A stretch of 64,000 bases of DNA from Pseudomonas sp. EpS/L25 (lineage in GTDB: Bacteria > Pseudomonadota > Gammaproteobacteria > Pseudomonadales > Pseudomonadaceae), in contig NZ_LNUP01000002.1 in assembly GCF_001512295.1 (NCBI RefSeq), forward strand, positions 870,263-934,262, in the 5' to 3' direction. The notes under the pieces were generated by a model. That model was not told the origin of the DNA, searched no databases, and saw only the letters and a program-made list of their open reading frames with translations. The position numbers were made by a program, and so were the translations under genes. This document shows, one piece after another, positions 19,145-28,914 of this stretch. Numbering within the stretch: position 1 is the first letter of the stretch; the number at the start of each line of letters is the position of its first letter.

Positions 19145-19939
19145 TTATATAGCCAGGTGGACGTCGGCGTGGTCCTGGGCGCGCACGGCCAATAGCGTCA
19201 GCAGCCGCTGCTCGTCGTCCAGCTGGAAGTGACCACTCAGCTCGGCTCCGGCGCTCCAGCGCGGGGACAGGTCGCTGAGCAGGCGGATGGCGAAGCGGCC
19301 GGCGGCGAGGTCCCACGCGAGGATCTCGGCGTCCTGGAAGAAGAACATCCGTTGCACCTGGGGATGAAGGGCCTTGAACAGACTCTCCTTGGCCGAAAAG
19401 GCCAGGGTGATGGCCAAGGCTTGCTCGCTTTCGTCGAGGGGATGCAGGCGCGCGAGTTCGGCCGGGGTGAGGATCTGGTCGACCAGGCGCAGGGCCTTGG
19501 CGGGTTCGAGCAGCGACTCGGCGTCCAGGCCTATGCCCAGGTACTCCTGCCGCTGAGCCACCGCCGCCGCGGCCCAGCCATGGCTATGGGTGATGGCGCC
19601 CACCTGGCCCGTCGGCCAGGCCGGGCCGCGGTCCTGGCTGCGGTGCCCGGGGACCATGGCGCTGCCGGTCAGGCGCCGCAGGGCTTCCCGGGCGCAGAGA
19701 CGACCCGCGAGGTATTCGGCCTGGCGTTTGGCCACGGCGCGCCAGAGGTTGTCCGGTGGCTGCACGCCCAGGCGCGAGGTGTCGCGCTCGAAGTCGACCT
19801 GGGTGGCATCGAAGCGGCAGCAGAAGACCTCCAGCGACGCCAGGTCTTCGCCCAGGGGGGCGAGGGGGGCGGGCAGGGTGCAGCAGCCCGGTAGATCCTT
19901 CACTTGCATGGTGGGTACGGTGGCAGGGTGATCCGGCAT
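19145..19939 (-). CDS. 4'-phosphopantetheinyl transferase (EntD/PcpS type)
   Basis: The 264-residue enzyme attaches phosphopantetheine from CoA to carrier proteins. It has the three family motifs: GAITHSHGWAAAAV, GIGLDAESL (Mg-binding Asp/Glu) and FSAKESLFKALHP (catalytic Glu-Lys). In pseudomonads this single Sfp-type enzyme serves both fatty-acid ACP and siderophore synthetases. ATG 19939 is preferred because AGGT precedes it; an ATG ten codons later is possible, and the frame also stays open about 60 codons upstream without a good start. Confidence 0.9.
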   Translation of the reverse strand: MPDHPATVPTMQVKDLPGCCTLPAPLAPLGEDLASLEVFCCRFDATQVDFERDTSRLGVQPPDNLWRAVAKRQAEYLAGRLCAREALRRLTGSAMVPGHRSQDRGPAWPTGQVGAITHSHGWAAAAVAQRQEYLGIGLDAESLLEPAKALRLVDQILTPAELARLHPLDESEQALAITLAFSAKESLFKALHPQVQRMFFFQDAEILAWDLAAGRFAIRLLSDLSPRWSAGAELSGHFQLDDEQRLLTLLAVRAQDHADVHLAI

Positions 19940-20154
19940 TCTACCTGGCCAGGGAAGTGGCGGTTCATACCGCAGTTCCGCGAAAGGCTGCCGAGGATAG
20001 CCGACTACCGATCCTTCATGGGCGGAAAACCGCCTGGGACGATGGGGGATTTCCGCCCACTTTCGTCGGGTGGCGGAGTCCCGCCCTGGTTTCGCCACTA
20101 GACTTTCGACTGAAAGGTGCATGAAAGCTGGCCATTTGCTTGCGCAGGCAAAAG

Positions 20155-20169
20155 TGGAACGGCTATTGC
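20155..20169 (+). promoter_or_regulatory. Sigma-54 promoter of dctA
   Basis: TGGAACGGCTATTGC fits the -24/-12 consensus TGGCAC-N5-TTGC with one mismatch and the exact GG-N10-GC spacing. It lies 140 bases before dctA, in agreement with RpoN/DctD control of C4-dicarboxylate uptake in other bacteria. The rest of 19940-20308 holds no gene. Confidence 0.75.
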
Positions 20170-20308
20170 TTAGCTACCGGCAGATACCGGTGTCACCGTC
20201 GCGCGGCCATCGGGTCCACAACAAAAAGCTCTCAGGATGAGAGAGCCACTTTCAGTCAGGTGCCCACTCGAGACAGGACGTCAGGTAGTGGCCACAAGGG
20301 AAAGAGCC

Positions 20309-21655
20309 ATGACAGCAACCGTCGACACAACAACTACTACCGCTCCCGCGCCCAAGCTGCCCGTCAAACGACCCCTCTACAAAAGTCTGTACTTCCAGGT
20401 GATCGTCGCCATCATTCTGGGTGTGCTGCTCGGCCACTTCTATCCCCAGACCGGCGCCGCCATGAAGCCGCTGGGCGACGGTTTCATCAAGCTGATCAAG
20501 ATGGTCATCGCGCCCATCATCTTCTGCACCGTGGTGACGGGGATCGCCGGCATGCAGAACATGAAGGCGGTCGGCAAGACCGGCGGCATGGCCCTGCTGT
20601 ACTTCGAAATCTTCTCCACCATCGCACTGCTGATCGGCCTGATCGTGGTCAACGTCGTCCAGCCGGGCGCCGGCATGAACGTCGACGTCAGTACCCTGGA
20701 CACCAAGGGCATCGCGGCCTACGCCGCGGCTGGCGAGAAGCAGAGCACCATCGACTTCCTGCTGAACATCATCCCGTCGACGGTGGTCAACGCCTTCGCC
20801 ACCGGTGAGATCCTCCAGGTGCTGTTCTTCGCCGTGCTGTTCGGCTACGCCCTGCATCGCCTGGGCGAGACCGGTCAACTGGTGTTCAACTTCATCGACC
20901 GTATCTCCCACGTCTTCTTCAACATCATCAACGTCATCATGAAGCTCGCCCCCATCGGCGCCTTCGGTGCCATGGCGTTCACCATCGGCAAGTACGGCGT
21001 CGGCACCCTGGTGCAGCTGGGCTACCTCATGGCCTGCTTCTACATCACCTGCCTGCTGTTCGTGCTGGTGGTGCTGGGTGCCGTGGCGCGCCTGCACGGC
21101 TTCAGCATCCTCAAGTTCATCAAGTACATCCGTGAAGAACTGCTGATCGTGCTGGGTACCTCGTCCTCCGAGTCCGCCCTGCCGCGCATGCTGACCAAGA
21201 TGCAGAAGCTGGGCGCCGAGAAGTCGGTGGTTGGCCTGGTGATCCCCACCGGCTACTCCTTCAACCTCGACGGCACCTCCATCTACCTGACCATGGCCGC
21301 CGTGTTCATCGCCCAGGCCACCAACACCCAGATGGACATCACCCACCAGATCACCCTGCTGCTGGTGCTGCTAATCTCCTCCAAGGGCGCTGCCGGCGTC
21401 ACCGGTAGCGGCTTCATCGTGCTGGCCGCTACCCTGTCCGCCGTCGGTCACGTACCGGTCGCTGGCCTGGCGCTGATCCTGGGTATCGACCGCTTCATGT
21501 CCGAAGCCCGTGCCCTGACCAACCTGGTCGGCAACGGCGTGGCCTCCATCGTGGTCGCCAAGTGGTGCGGCCAGCTGGACGAGCAGACCCTGAAGACCGA
21601 GCTGTCCCGCGGCCCGAACTTCGTCGAGATCGAGGAAGCGCGTCAGACCGCCTGA
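20309..21655 (+). CDS. dctA: C4-dicarboxylate:cation symporter
   Basis: The 448-residue transporter belongs to the DAACS (Glt/Dct) family. It imports succinate, fumarate and malate with protons or sodium. Family landmarks are [18 protein letters not shown] at the first helix, the serine-rich hairpin [30 protein letters not shown], and [23 protein letters not shown] 20309 has an AAGGGAAAGAG site; the frame upstream is not conserved-looking. It is a single-gene unit with a sigma-54 promoter in front and a terminator behind. Confidence 0.93.
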   Translation: MTATVDTTTTTAPAPKLPVKRPLYKSLYFQVIVAIILGVLLGHFYPQTGAAMKPLGDGFIKLIKMVIAPIIFCTVVTGIAGMQNMKAVGKTGGMALLYFEIFSTIALLIGLIVVNVVQPGAGMNVDVSTLDTKGIAAYAAAGEKQSTIDFLLNIIPSTVVNAFATGEILQVLFFAVLFGYALHRLGETGQLVFNFIDRISHVFFNIINVIMKLAPIGAFGAMAFTIGKYGVGTLVQLGYLMACFYITCLLFVLVVLGAVARLHGFSILKFIKYIREELLIVLGTSSSESALPRMLTKMQKLGAEKSVVGLVIPTGYSFNLDGTSIYLTMAAVFIAQATNTQMDITHQITLLLVLLISSKGAAGVTGSGFIVLAATLSAVGHVPVAGLALILGIDRFMSEARALTNLVGNGVASIVVAKWCGQLDEQTLKTELSRGPNFVEIEEARQTA

Positions 21656-21700
21656 GCCTAGCCGAGGGCCGCTCCCCGAGCCGCTCTCCCGCAACACCGA

Positions 21701-21735
21701 AACGCCCGTGTCGAGAGATGCGGGCGTTTTCTTTT
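21701..21735 (+). terminator. Rho-independent terminator of dctA
   Basis: AACGCCCG…CGGGCGTT stem with a 12-base loop, followed by TTTTCTTTT. Confidence 0.85.
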
Positions 21736-22053
21736 GCCTGCGATTTGGCCGGGGCAGGGGCGATGGGGTTGTGGCGGGCCTCAAGCCCGGGTGCTCGGCT
21801 GGCTCCGGTACGGCCCTGCCGGGAGGCTGCGTCGGCTGCTGCTGAGTGCCAGCGAGAGGGCTTACGGGCCCGCGGGCGATCGCAGGACGCAGGGCGAGGA
21901 CACCCGATGTTGTCGCACCGCGGGCCAGGGTGTGGCTGAAGGGATGGGCAGTGACGTCAGGCCGGCGAGGGCAGCGCGCCATCCGGGATGGTGACAGGTC
22001 GGTTGCGGAAGCTTGAGGCGGGGGGAAGAAACGGGAAGAGCAGGAGGAGGGGT
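21736..22053. other. Gap without a recognisable gene
   Basis: This GC-rich stretch between dctA and the convergent sugar transporter gene has only short open frames of low-complexity, Arg/Gly-rich translation. I see no repeat, RNA gene or conserved motif in it. Confidence 0.5.
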
Positions 22054-22080
22054 GAAGCGCTGGCGGGGCGCCAGCGCTTC
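22054..22080 (-). terminator. Hairpin after the sugar transporter gene
   Basis: GAAGCGCTGGC and GCCAGCGCTTC form an 11-bp stem with a 5-base loop, nine bases behind the stop. There is no clear T-run, so it may act as a 3' stabiliser or a weak terminator. Confidence 0.55.
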
Positions 22081-22088
22081 GGGGTGGA

Positions 22089-23303
22089 TCAGCGACGCAG
22101 GGTGGGGCGGTAGCCCATCACGCCGTAGAACAGGATGTAGAGGTAGCAGACCAGCGGGATCAGGAAGGAGGGCAGCAGGCCGATGGTATCGGCGAAGTAG
22201 CCCTGGATGGCCGGCACCAGGGCGCCGCCGACGATCCCCATGCACAGCAGGCCCGAACCCTTGGAGGTGAACTTGCCCAGGCCCTTGAGCGCCAGGGAGA
22301 AGATGGTCGGGAACATGATGGAGTTGAAGAAGCCGATGGCCAGCAGCGCCCACATGGCGACCTTGCCGCCCTGCAGGACGGCCACGGCCAGCAGCACGCC
22401 GATGGCGATGGCGTTGAAGCTCAGCACCAGGTTCGGCCGCACCTTGGTCATGATCACACCGCCGATGAAGCGACCGACCATGGCGCCACCCCAGTAGAGG
22501 GACAGGTACTTGGCGGCGGTGGCGGCATCCAGGCTGGCCACGTCCGGGCTCTCCATCAGGCTCACCAGGTAGCTGCCGATGGACACTTCCGCACCCACGT
22601 ACATGAAGATGCCGACCACGCCGAGCAACAAATGGCGATAGGCCCAGACGCTGTTGGCGGTCAGGGCATTCTCGTCGGTGGCGTTGTCCTGTTCGGTGTC
22701 CTTGATCTGCGGCAGGCGGAACAGGCCGATGATGACGGCCAGGGCGACCAGCATGCCGGCCAGGATCAGGTAGGGCAGTTGCACCGAATGGGCGGCGGAG
22801 TCTTCACCCACCAGGGCCAGGATGGTCACCGCGCCCACCAGCGGGCCGACGGTGGTACCCAGAGAGTTGAAGGCCTGGGTCAGGTTGAGGCGCGAGGCCG
22901 CGGTTTCCGGCTTGCCGAGGATGGTGACATAGGGATTGGCCGCCACCTGCAGCACGGTGATACCGGCCGCCAGGACGAACAGGGCGGTCAGGAAGAAGCC
23001 GTAGGAGTGGGCTCCAGCGGCAGGGTAGAAGAGCACGCAGCCCACGCCGGCGGTGATCAGGCCGACGATGATGCCCTTCTTGTAGCCCAGGCTCTCCACC
23101 AGGCGACCCGCCGGGAAGGAGACGATGAAGTAGGCGGTGAAGAAGCAGAACTGGATCAGCGAGGCCTGCAGATAGCTGAGGGTGAAGACCGCCTTGAGGT
23201 GGGGGATGAGGATGTCGTTCAGCGAGGTGATCAGGCCCCACATGAAGAACAGCATGGTGAGGACGATCAGGGGTCCGCGGTAGCTCTGGTTTTGATTGTG
23301 CAT
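22089..23303 (-). CDS. FucP/GluP-type sugar:proton symporter (MFS)
   Basis: The 404-residue protein is an MFS transporter of the FHS (fucose/glucose-galactose) family, shown by the N-terminal FFMWGLITSLNDILIPHLK, QFCFFTAYFIVSFPAGRLVE, QVAANPYVTILGKPETAASRLNL and FNSIMFPTIFSLALKGLGK. It has twelve hydrophobic segments. The likely substrates are hexoses such as glucose, galactose or fucose; the exact one cannot be assigned. No sugar-catabolic gene adjoins it. Confidence 0.9.
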   Translation of the reverse strand: MHNQNQSYRGPLIVLTMLFFMWGLITSLNDILIPHLKAVFTLSYLQASLIQFCFFTAYFIVSFPAGRLVESLGYKKGIIVGLITAGVGCVLFYPAAGAHSYGFFLTALFVLAAGITVLQVAANPYVTILGKPETAASRLNLTQAFNSLGTTVGPLVGAVTILALVGEDSAAHSVQLPYLILAGMLVALAVIIGLFRLPQIKDTEQDNATDENALTANSVWAYRHLLLGVVGIFMYVGAEVSIGSYLVSLMESPDVASLDAATAAKYLSLYWGGAMVGRFIGGVIMTKVRPNLVLSFNAIAIGVLLAVAVLQGGKVAMWALLAIGFFNSIMFPTIFSLALKGLGKFTSKGSGLLCMGIVGGALVPAIQGYFADTIGLLPSFLIPLVCYLYILFYGVMGYRPTLRR

Positions 23304-23514
23304 TGGGGCTCCATGGGTACGACGGTTTCTTGTATCTGCCCGAGATAGTCGGACAGCGCTGTCTATGGCGGCTGTGCAGGCACAGCAAAGCGGCGCGAGA
23401 GTAAGCTATTCGCGCTGCTGAATCCATTCTTCCTGCGGGTTCGCAGCCGAAGCGCTGGCGCCTTCGACCGCGGGGCTCGTGACCGGTTCAGCCGAGCAGG
23501 GAGCAGAAATGAAA

Positions 23515-23535
23515 AACGGCGCCAGAGGCGCCGTT
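23515..23535 (-). terminator. Rho-independent terminator of fabAB
   Basis: AACGGCGCC-TCT-GGCGCCGTT on the minus strand is a perfect 9-bp stem followed by TTTCATTT, 23 bases after the fabB stop. Confidence 0.88.
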
Positions 23536-23557
23536 CGGGTCACACGAGCGAGGGCTA

Positions 23558-24775
23558 TCAGCCCTGCCAGCGCTTGAGCACGAGGGTGGCGTTGGTGCCG
23601 CCGAAGCCGAAGCTGTTGCTCATGATGAGGTCCAGCTTGGCGTCTTCCTTGGTCTCGCGCAGGATCGGCAGGTCGGCGACCTCCGGATCCAGCTCGTCGA
23701 TGTTGGCCGAGCCGGCGATGAAGTTACCTTCCATCATCAGCATGCAGTAGATGGCCTCGTGCACACCGGCCGCGCCCAGGGAGTGACCCGACAGGCTCTT
23801 GGTGGAGCTGATGGCCGGCGCCTTGTCGCCGAACACGGCACGCACGCCCTTGATCTCGGCCACGTCGCCCACCGGCGTGGAGGTGCCATGGGTGTTCAGG
23901 TAGTCGATCTCGCCATCGACGGTGGACAGCGCCTGCTGCATGCAGCGGATGGCGCCTTCGCCACTCGGGGCCACCATGTCGTAGCCATCGGAAGTCGCGC
24001 CGTAGCCGACGATCTCGGCGTAGATCTTGGCGCCACGGGCCAGGGCGTGTTCGAGCTCCTCGACCACCACCATGCCGCCGCCGCCGGCGATGACGAAACC
24101 GTCACGCTTGCTGTCGTAGGCACGGGAAGCCTTTTCCGGGGTCTCGTTGTAGTCGCTGGAGAGCGCGCCCATGGCATCGAACAGCATGCTCTGGGTCCAG
24201 TGCTCTTCCTCGCCGCCGCCGGCGAAGACCACGTCCTGCTTGCCGAGCTGGATCTGCTCCATGGCCAGGCCGATGCAGTGGGCACTGGTGGCGCAGGCCG
24301 AGGCCACGGAGTAGTTCAGGCCCTTGATCTTGAAGGGAGTGGCCAGGCAGGCGGAGACCGTGCTGCTCATGGTCCGGGTCACGCGGTAGGGACCGACGCG
24401 CTTGACGCCCTTCTCGCGCAGGATGTCCAGGGCTTCCATCTGGTTGAAGGTGGAAGCGCCACCGGAACCGGCGATCAGGCCGGTACGGGGGTTGGACACC
24501 TGCTCTTCGGACAGGCCGGAATCCTTGATCGCCTGCTCCATCGCCAGGTAGGCGTAGGCGGCGGCATCGCCGACGAAGCGCTTGACCTTGCGGTCGATCA
24601 ATTCTTCGAGGTTCAGGTCGATGGAACCGGAAACCTGACTGCGCAGACCCATCTCGGCATATTCCGGATTGTGACGGATGCCGGCACGGCCCGCGCGCAG
24701 GTTGGCGGAAACGGTGTCTTTATCATTGCCCAGGCACGAAACGATACCCAGACCGGTAATGACGACGCGACGCAT
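23558..24775 (-). CDS. fabB: 3-oxoacyl-ACP synthase I
   Basis: The 405-residue condensing enzyme extends cis-unsaturated acyl-ACP in fatty-acid synthesis. The catalytic Cys is in [15 protein letters not shown], the first His in [12 protein letters not shown], the Lys in [14 protein letters not shown] (which also holds the second His). It begins [18 protein letters not shown]. It follows fabA after 11 bases, in the standard fabA-fabB operon for unsaturated fatty-acid synthesis. Confidence 0.97.
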   Translation of the reverse strand: MRRVVITGLGIVSCLGNDKDTVSANLRAGRAGIRHNPEYAEMGLRSQVSGSIDLNLEELIDRKVKRFVGDAAAYAYLAMEQAIKDSGLSEEQVSNPRTGLIAGSGGASTFNQMEALDILREKGVKRVGPYRVTRTMSSTVSACLATPFKIKGLNYSVASACATSAHCIGLAMEQIQLGKQDVVFAGGGEEEHWTQSMLFDAMGALSSDYNETPEKASRAYDSKRDGFVIAGGGGMVVVEELEHALARGAKIYAEIVGYGATSDGYDMVAPSGEGAIRCMQQALSTVDGEIDYLNTHGTSTPVGDVAEIKGVRAVFGDKAPAISSTKSLSGHSLGAAGVHEAIYCMLMMEGNFIAGSANIDELDPEVADLPILRETKEDAKLDLIMSNSFGFGGTNATLVLKRWQG

Positions 24776-24786
24776 GCGAAAAGCCC

Positions 24787-25302
24787 TTAGAAGCTATCGG
24801 TGGAAGTGAACAGGCCGACGCGCAGACCTTCGGCGGAGTAGATCTCGCGGCCGTCCACGCTTACGGTGCCATCGGCGATGGCGAGAATCAGCGACCTGTT
24901 GATGGTGCGTTTGATATGGATATTGTAGGTGACCTTCTTGGCGGTCGGCAGTACCTGGCCGAAGAACTTCACTTCGCCGGAGCCCAGGGCGCGACCGCGA
25001 CCCGGATTGCCCTGCCAGCCGAGGTAGAAGCCGACCAGCTGCCACATGGCGTCCAGGCCCAGGCAGCCCGGCATCACCGGATCGCCTTCGAAGTGGCAAC
25101 CGAAGAACCAGAGATCGGGACGGATATCGAGTTCCGCCACCAGTTCGCCCTTGCCGTATTTCCCGCCTACCTCGCTGATATGCACGATCCGATCGATCAT
25201 GAGCATGTTCGGCGCGGGCAGTTGGGCGTTACCCGGCCCGAAGAGCTCGCCACGGCTGCAGCGCAGCAAGTCTTCGTAGGTAAAGGCGTGTTGTTTGGTC
25301 AT
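24787..25302 (-). CDS. fabA: 3-hydroxydecanoyl-ACP dehydratase/isomerase
   Basis: The 171-residue hot-dog enzyme dehydrates 3-hydroxydecanoyl-ACP and isomerises the product to the cis-3 form, the branch point to unsaturated fatty acids. [22 protein letters not shown] holds the active-site His, and the Asp is in that same LGLDAMWQL helix. ATG 25302 ([16 protein letters not shown]) is the family start and has a CAGGAG site; the open frame continues 47 codons upstream without support. The length is exactly normal. Confidence 0.97.
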   Translation of the reverse strand: MTKQHAFTYEDLLRCSRGELFGPGNAQLPAPNMLMIDRIVHISEVGGKYGKGELVAELDIRPDLWFFGCHFEGDPVMPGCLGLDAMWQLVGFYLGWQGNPGRGRALGSGEVKFFGQVLPTAKKVTYNIHIKRTINRSLILAIADGTVSVDGREIYSAEGLRVGLFTSTDSF

Positions 25303-25468
25303 GCAAGCTCCTGTAGCTGGCCTAGGTCCAGGCTCTGGCGACTCCAATGGTCGCTCTGGGTATGGCTTCGTGTAGCAGTAGACTGCCGGGGCATGGGGAA
25401 AGTCACAGGCCAGCGCCCCGCTCGTTAACGGACCATTGTGCACTTTCCGCAGTCAATTCTCCATCCTG

Positions 25469-25669
25469 TGAGCCTGTTCAGGCTCTCGCGAGCTAGAGCC
25501 AGACAAGGCGCAATGACCAACGGGAGTAACAGCCGAAGGCTGGCCCGAAGGGTGAGCGCCAGCGAATCAAAGGCCTGAGGAAGCGGAGTTTACGAGTGGT
25601 AAATGAGCATTCCGAAGGGCTTTTCAACGCCGTTTGGCCGACGCGCAGCAGATCATGAACAGGCTCTGA
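25469..25669. repeat. Dispersed intergenic element, copy C
   Basis: TGAGCCTGTTCA at the left and TGAACAGGCTCTGA at the right form the terminal inverted repeat. The core has TTTAC-GAGTG-GTAAA, TGAGCATTCCGAAGG and TTTTCAACGCCGTTTGGCCG. It lies between the divergent fabA and gpsA genes and must separate their promoters. Confidence 0.8.
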
Positions 25670-25735
25670 GCCGCGCGAGCGGCTGCCGTATACTGGCGAC
25701 GAGGCCGCGCGATCGCGGTGAAGACGAGAGTTTCG

Positions 25736-26758
25736 ATGACAGTCCAATCCCCCATCGCCGTCCTGGGCGGCGGCAGTTTCGGTACCGCCCTGGCCAATCT
25801 GGTCGCCGAGAACGGGCTGCCAGTACGCCTGTGGATGCGCGATCCGCAGCAGGCCGAGACCATCCGTCGCGAGCGCGAGAATCCCCGTTACCTGAAGGGT
25901 ATCAAGGTGCACGCCGCGGTCGAGGCGACCAGCGACCTGCAGGGCGCCATCGCCGACTGCGAGCTGGTGCTGGTGGCGCTGCCGTCGAGCGCCCTGCGCC
26001 AGGCCCTGGCTCCCATCGCCACCCAGCTGGAAGGCCGCTTCCTGGTCAGCACCACCAAGGGCATCGAGGCGCATTCCTTCATGCTGATGAGCGAGATCCT
26101 CGCGGAGATCGTGCCGCGGGCGCGCATCGGCATCATCTCCGGCCCCAATCTCGCCCGCGAGATCGCCGAGCACCAGCTCACCGCCACCGTGGTGGCGAGC
26201 GAGGACGAGGAGGTCTGCCGCCGGGTGCAGGCCGCGCTGCACGGTCGCACCTTCCGCGTCTATGCCAGCGCCGACCGCCTCGGCGTGGAGCTGGCCGGTG
26301 CCTTGAAGAACGTCTACGCCATCATCGCCGGCATGGCCGCGGCGCTGGAAATGGGCGAGAACACCCGCAGCATGCTGATCACCCGCGCCCTGGCGGAGAT
26401 GACCCGTTTCGCCGTGCAGCGTGGCGCCAACCCCATCACCTACCTGGGCCTGGCCGGGGTAGGGGACCTGATCGTGACCTGCTCGTCGGAGAAGAGTCGC
26501 AACTACCGGGTGGGCCATGCCCTGGGTCGTGGGCTGAGCCTGGACGAAGCGGTGGCGCAGATCGGCGAGACCGCCGAGGGCGTCAACACCCTGCGCGTGC
26601 TCAAGGAAAAGGCGGATGAGCTGGGCGTCTACATGCCCCTGGTCAATGGCCTCTATGCCATCCTGTTCCAGGGTCGCAGCCTGGGGCAGGTGATCGAGGC
26701 CCTGATGGGCGGCGAGCCCAAGACGGATGTCGATGTCGTGGATGCTACCTTCGGCTAA
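25736..26758 (+). CDS. gpsA: Glycerol-3-phosphate dehydrogenase (NAD(P)+)
   Basis: The 340-residue enzyme reduces dihydroxyacetone phosphate to sn-glycerol-3-phosphate for phospholipid synthesis. The Rossmann motif is [21 protein letters not shown] at the N-terminus; the catalytic Lys lies in [37 protein letters not shown] and [14 protein letters not shown] are typical. ATG 25736 is preferred to an in-frame GTG at 25718 by comparison with the usual N-terminus. It heads a run of same-strand genes reaching 29.7 kb. Confidence 0.95.
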   Translation: MTVQSPIAVLGGGSFGTALANLVAENGLPVRLWMRDPQQAETIRRERENPRYLKGIKVHAAVEATSDLQGAIADCELVLVALPSSALRQALAPIATQLEGRFLVSTTKGIEAHSFMLMSEILAEIVPRARIGIISGPNLAREIAEHQLTATVVASEDEEVCRRVQAALHGRTFRVYASADRLGVELAGALKNVYAIIAGMAAALEMGENTRSMLITRALAEMTRFAVQRGANPITYLGLAGVGDLIVTCSSEKSRNYRVGHALGRGLSLDEAVAQIGETAEGVNTLRVLKEKADELGVYMPLVNGLYAILFQGRSLGQVIEALMGGEPKTDVDVVDATFG

Positions 26759-26789
26759 GACGCTACACTGTTCGAAAAGAGGAATTTCC

Positions 26790-27089
26790 ATGTCTCAACC
26801 CGAGCATTCCCGCGAGCTGCTGGGCCTGCGCCTGATCTGGATGCTGCTGTTCCTGTTCGTCTGGCTGGGCGCGCAGTATGTGCTGGCGATGGTGGTGCTG
26901 GTGCAACTGGTGGTGCGCCTGGTCAAGGGCGAACCCCATCCGGGCCTCACCGGCTTCGGCGCCGCGCTGGCGACCTATCTGGCGCAGATCGTGCGTTTCG
27001 GCACCTTCGCCAGCGAGGCGAAGCCCTGGCCCTTCGCCGACTGGCCGGCCGAAGAATTGCCCGAAGACCGCTCCGCCACCGCGCCATGA
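26790..27089 (+). CDS. DUF4389 family membrane protein
   Basis: The 99-residue protein has one long hydrophobic stretch (LLGLRLIWMLLFLFVWLGAQYVLAMVVLVQLVVRL, residues 10-44) that could form one or two membrane helices. It is followed by the conserved FGAALATYLAQIVRFGTFASEAKPWPF. This set is typical of DUF4389, a family of unknown function that often lies beside gpsA and sixA in pseudomonads. The start has an AGAGGAA site. Its end overlaps sixA by 4 bases. Confidence 0.85.
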   Translation: MSQPEHSRELLGLRLIWMLLFLFVWLGAQYVLAMVVLVQLVVRLVKGEPHPGLTGFGAALATYLAQIVRFGTFASEAKPWPFADWPAEELPEDRSATAP

Positions 27090-27541
27090 AGCTCTGGCTG
27101 CTCAGGCATGGTGAGGCCGAGGTGCGGGCGGCGAGCGACGAACTGCGCGAACTGACCCCGGCAGGCCAGGCAGCGGTGGTGCTCAGTGCCGCGCAGCTGG
27201 AGCGGGCCGATCTGCAACTGATCCTTGCCAGTCCCTATGTACGGGCACGGCAGACGGCGGCGCTGGTGCAGCGGCAGTTGGCCTGGACCGGCGAGTTGCT
27301 CAGCGCCCCCTGGGCGACCCCGGAAGGCCAGCCCGAGCGGGCGTTGCAGGAGCTGGAGCGCCTGGGCGTGGAACGCCTGCTGCTGGTGACCCACAATCCC
27401 TTCGTCGGCGAGCTGGCCGGTTGGTTGCTACACGGGCACCGGCAGGCACCGGTGCCCATGGGTACCGCCTGCCTGCTCTCTCTGGAAGCGCCGCTGCCAC
27501 TGGCGGGCGGCTTCGATCTGGTCAGCCGTTTCGACGCCTGA
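27086..27541 (+). CDS. sixA: Phosphohistidine phosphatase SixA
   Basis: The 151-residue protein is a small histidine-phosphatase-superfamily enzyme. The phosphate pocket RHG is at residues 7-9 (LWLLRHGEAEV), the arginine in SPYVRARQTA, and the second His in LLVTHNPFVGELAGWLL. SixA removes phosphate from histidine residues of phosphorelay or PTS proteins. It overlaps the DUF4389 gene start-to-stop (ATGA), so the two are co-translated. Confidence 0.9.
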   Translation: MKLWLLRHGEAEVRAASDELRELTPAGQAAVVLSAAQLERADLQLILASPYVRARQTAALVQRQLAWTGELLSAPWATPEGQPERALQELERLGVERLLLVTHNPFVGELAGWLLHGHRQAPVPMGTACLLSLEAPLPLAGGFDLVSRFDA

Positions 27542-27560
27542 CGACCTTCAAGGAAGCGAC

Positions 27561-27998
27561 ATGACGATCTGGCACACCCCTCCCGACCCCGAAGCCTTGA
27601 CCCGGCTGCTCGACGATACCCTCGGCCAACACCTGGACATGCGCATCGAGGCCTGGGACGACGACAGCCTCACCGCCAGCATGGTGGTCGATCGGCGCAC
27701 CCACCAGCCCATGGGGCTACTGCATGGCGGTGCCTCGGTGGCCCTGGCCGAGACCGTCGGATCAATAGCCAGCATGCTCTGCGTCGATCGCTCGCGTTTC
27801 TACTGCGTGGGCCAGGAGATCAATGCCAATCACCTGCGCGGCGTGCGTTCCGGGCGGGTGACCGCGGTTGCCCGCCCCCTGCACCTGGGCCGCAGCAGCC
27901 ATGTCTGGGACATCCGCCTGAGCGACGAGGAGGGGCGCCTGACCTGCGTGTCGCGCCTGACCGTCGCCGTGGTGCCCCTGCAGCGGGACGCCTCCTGA
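27561..27998 (+). CDS. Hot-dog fold acyl-CoA thioesterase (PaaI/YdiI-like)
   Basis: The 145-residue protein has the hot-dog helix QPMGLLHGGASVALAETVGSIAS, with the catalytic His-Gly-Gly and Glu of the YdiI/MenI-like group, and NHLRGVRSGRVTAVARPLHLGRS in the sheet. Members hydrolyse aromatic or short acyl-CoA thioesters. Pseudomonas does not make menaquinone by the classical path, so a DHNA-CoA role is unlikely. It lies 19 bases after sixA with a GGAAG site. Confidence 0.88.
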   Translation: MTIWHTPPDPEALTRLLDDTLGQHLDMRIEAWDDDSLTASMVVDRRTHQPMGLLHGGASVALAETVGSIASMLCVDRSRFYCVGQEINANHLRGVRSGRVTAVARPLHLGRSSHVWDIRLSDEEGRLTCVSRLTVAVVPLQRDAS

Positions 27999-28026
27999 GC
28001 ATGGCCGGCTGTCCGGGACACCGCTC

Positions 28027-28908
28027 ATGACGGCTCATGTCCAGGAGTTGCGGCTGGAGCTGCCCCATGTGGAGCTGAGCGCGCGAGTGTGTGGCCCCGA
28101 GGATGGCTATCCGGTACTGGCGCTGCATGGCTGGCTGGACAATGCCATGACCTTCGCCCGTCTCGCCCCACGCCTGGCAGGGCTGCGCATCGTCGCACTG
28201 GACCTGCCCGGACACGGACTGTCGGCACATCGCCCGGCTGGCGTCGGCTACGCCATCCAGGACTATGCGCTCGACGTCCTGGCCGCTGCCGACCAACTGG
28301 GCTGGGCACGCTTCGGGCTGCTCGGCCATTCCATGGGCGCCATCGTCGGCATGATCACTGCGGCCGCCTTGCCGGAGCGGATCGAGCGGCTGGCGTTGAT
28401 CGATGGCCTGCTGCCCTACACCACGCCGGCGGACGAGGTGCCCGAGAAGCTGGGCAAGGCACTGCTGGCGGAGCGGGAGCTGCCCAATCGCCGCAAACCG
28501 GTCTATGCCCAGGTGGAAGATGCCGTGGCGGCCCGCCTGACGGGCGCCCTGACGGTGAGTCGGGAAGCCGCGGAGTTGCTCGCCGAGCGTGGCCTGATGG
28601 CGGTGCCGGGCGGCTATACATGGCGTTCCGATCCTTCGCTACGGCTGCCCAGCCGGCTGCGATTCACCCCGGAGCAGGCCCGCGCCTGCGTGCGCGCCGT
28701 GCGTTGCCCGGTAGCGCTGGTGATCGCCGCGAACGGTCTGCTGGCGCCCCATGCCGAAGCCATGGCGCTGGCTCGGGAACAGCCTTCCTTCAATCTGTAT
28801 GAGCTGCCGGGCGGTCATCATCTGCACCTTGATGACGAGGAGGGTGCCGCGGCCGTCGCAGATTGTTTCAATGCCTTCTTTGCCGCCAGGGGCGGGCTGC
28901 CTGAATAA
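28027..28908 (+). CDS. Alpha/beta hydrolase
   Basis: The 293-residue enzyme has the alpha/beta-hydrolase order: oxyanion segment LHGWLDNAMTFARLAPRL, nucleophile elbow GHSMGAIVG (Ser), an acidic residue in the C-terminal third, and the final His in LPGGHHLHLDDEEGAA. It resembles the MenH/BioH-like and serine-hydrolase-like group. The substrate is not known. It follows the thioesterase by 28 bases, so the two may be in one transcript acting on ester or thioester compounds. Confidence 0.88.
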   Translation: MTAHVQELRLELPHVELSARVCGPEDGYPVLALHGWLDNAMTFARLAPRLAGLRIVALDLPGHGLSAHRPAGVGYAIQDYALDVLAAADQLGWARFGLLGHSMGAIVGMITAAALPERIERLALIDGLLPYTTPADEVPEKLGKALLAERELPNRRKPVYAQVEDAVAARLTGALTVSREAAELLAERGLMAVPGGYTWRSDPSLRLPSRLRFTPEQARACVRAVRCPVALVIAANGLLAPHAEAMALAREQPSFNLYELPGGHHLHLDDEEGAAAVADCFNAFFAARGGLPE

Positions 28909-28914
28909 TGCGGC

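Noticed and set aside
20123-20150. Second sigma-54 element TGGCC…TTGC upstream of dctA
   Set aside because: The spacing between GG and GC is 6 instead of 10 bases.
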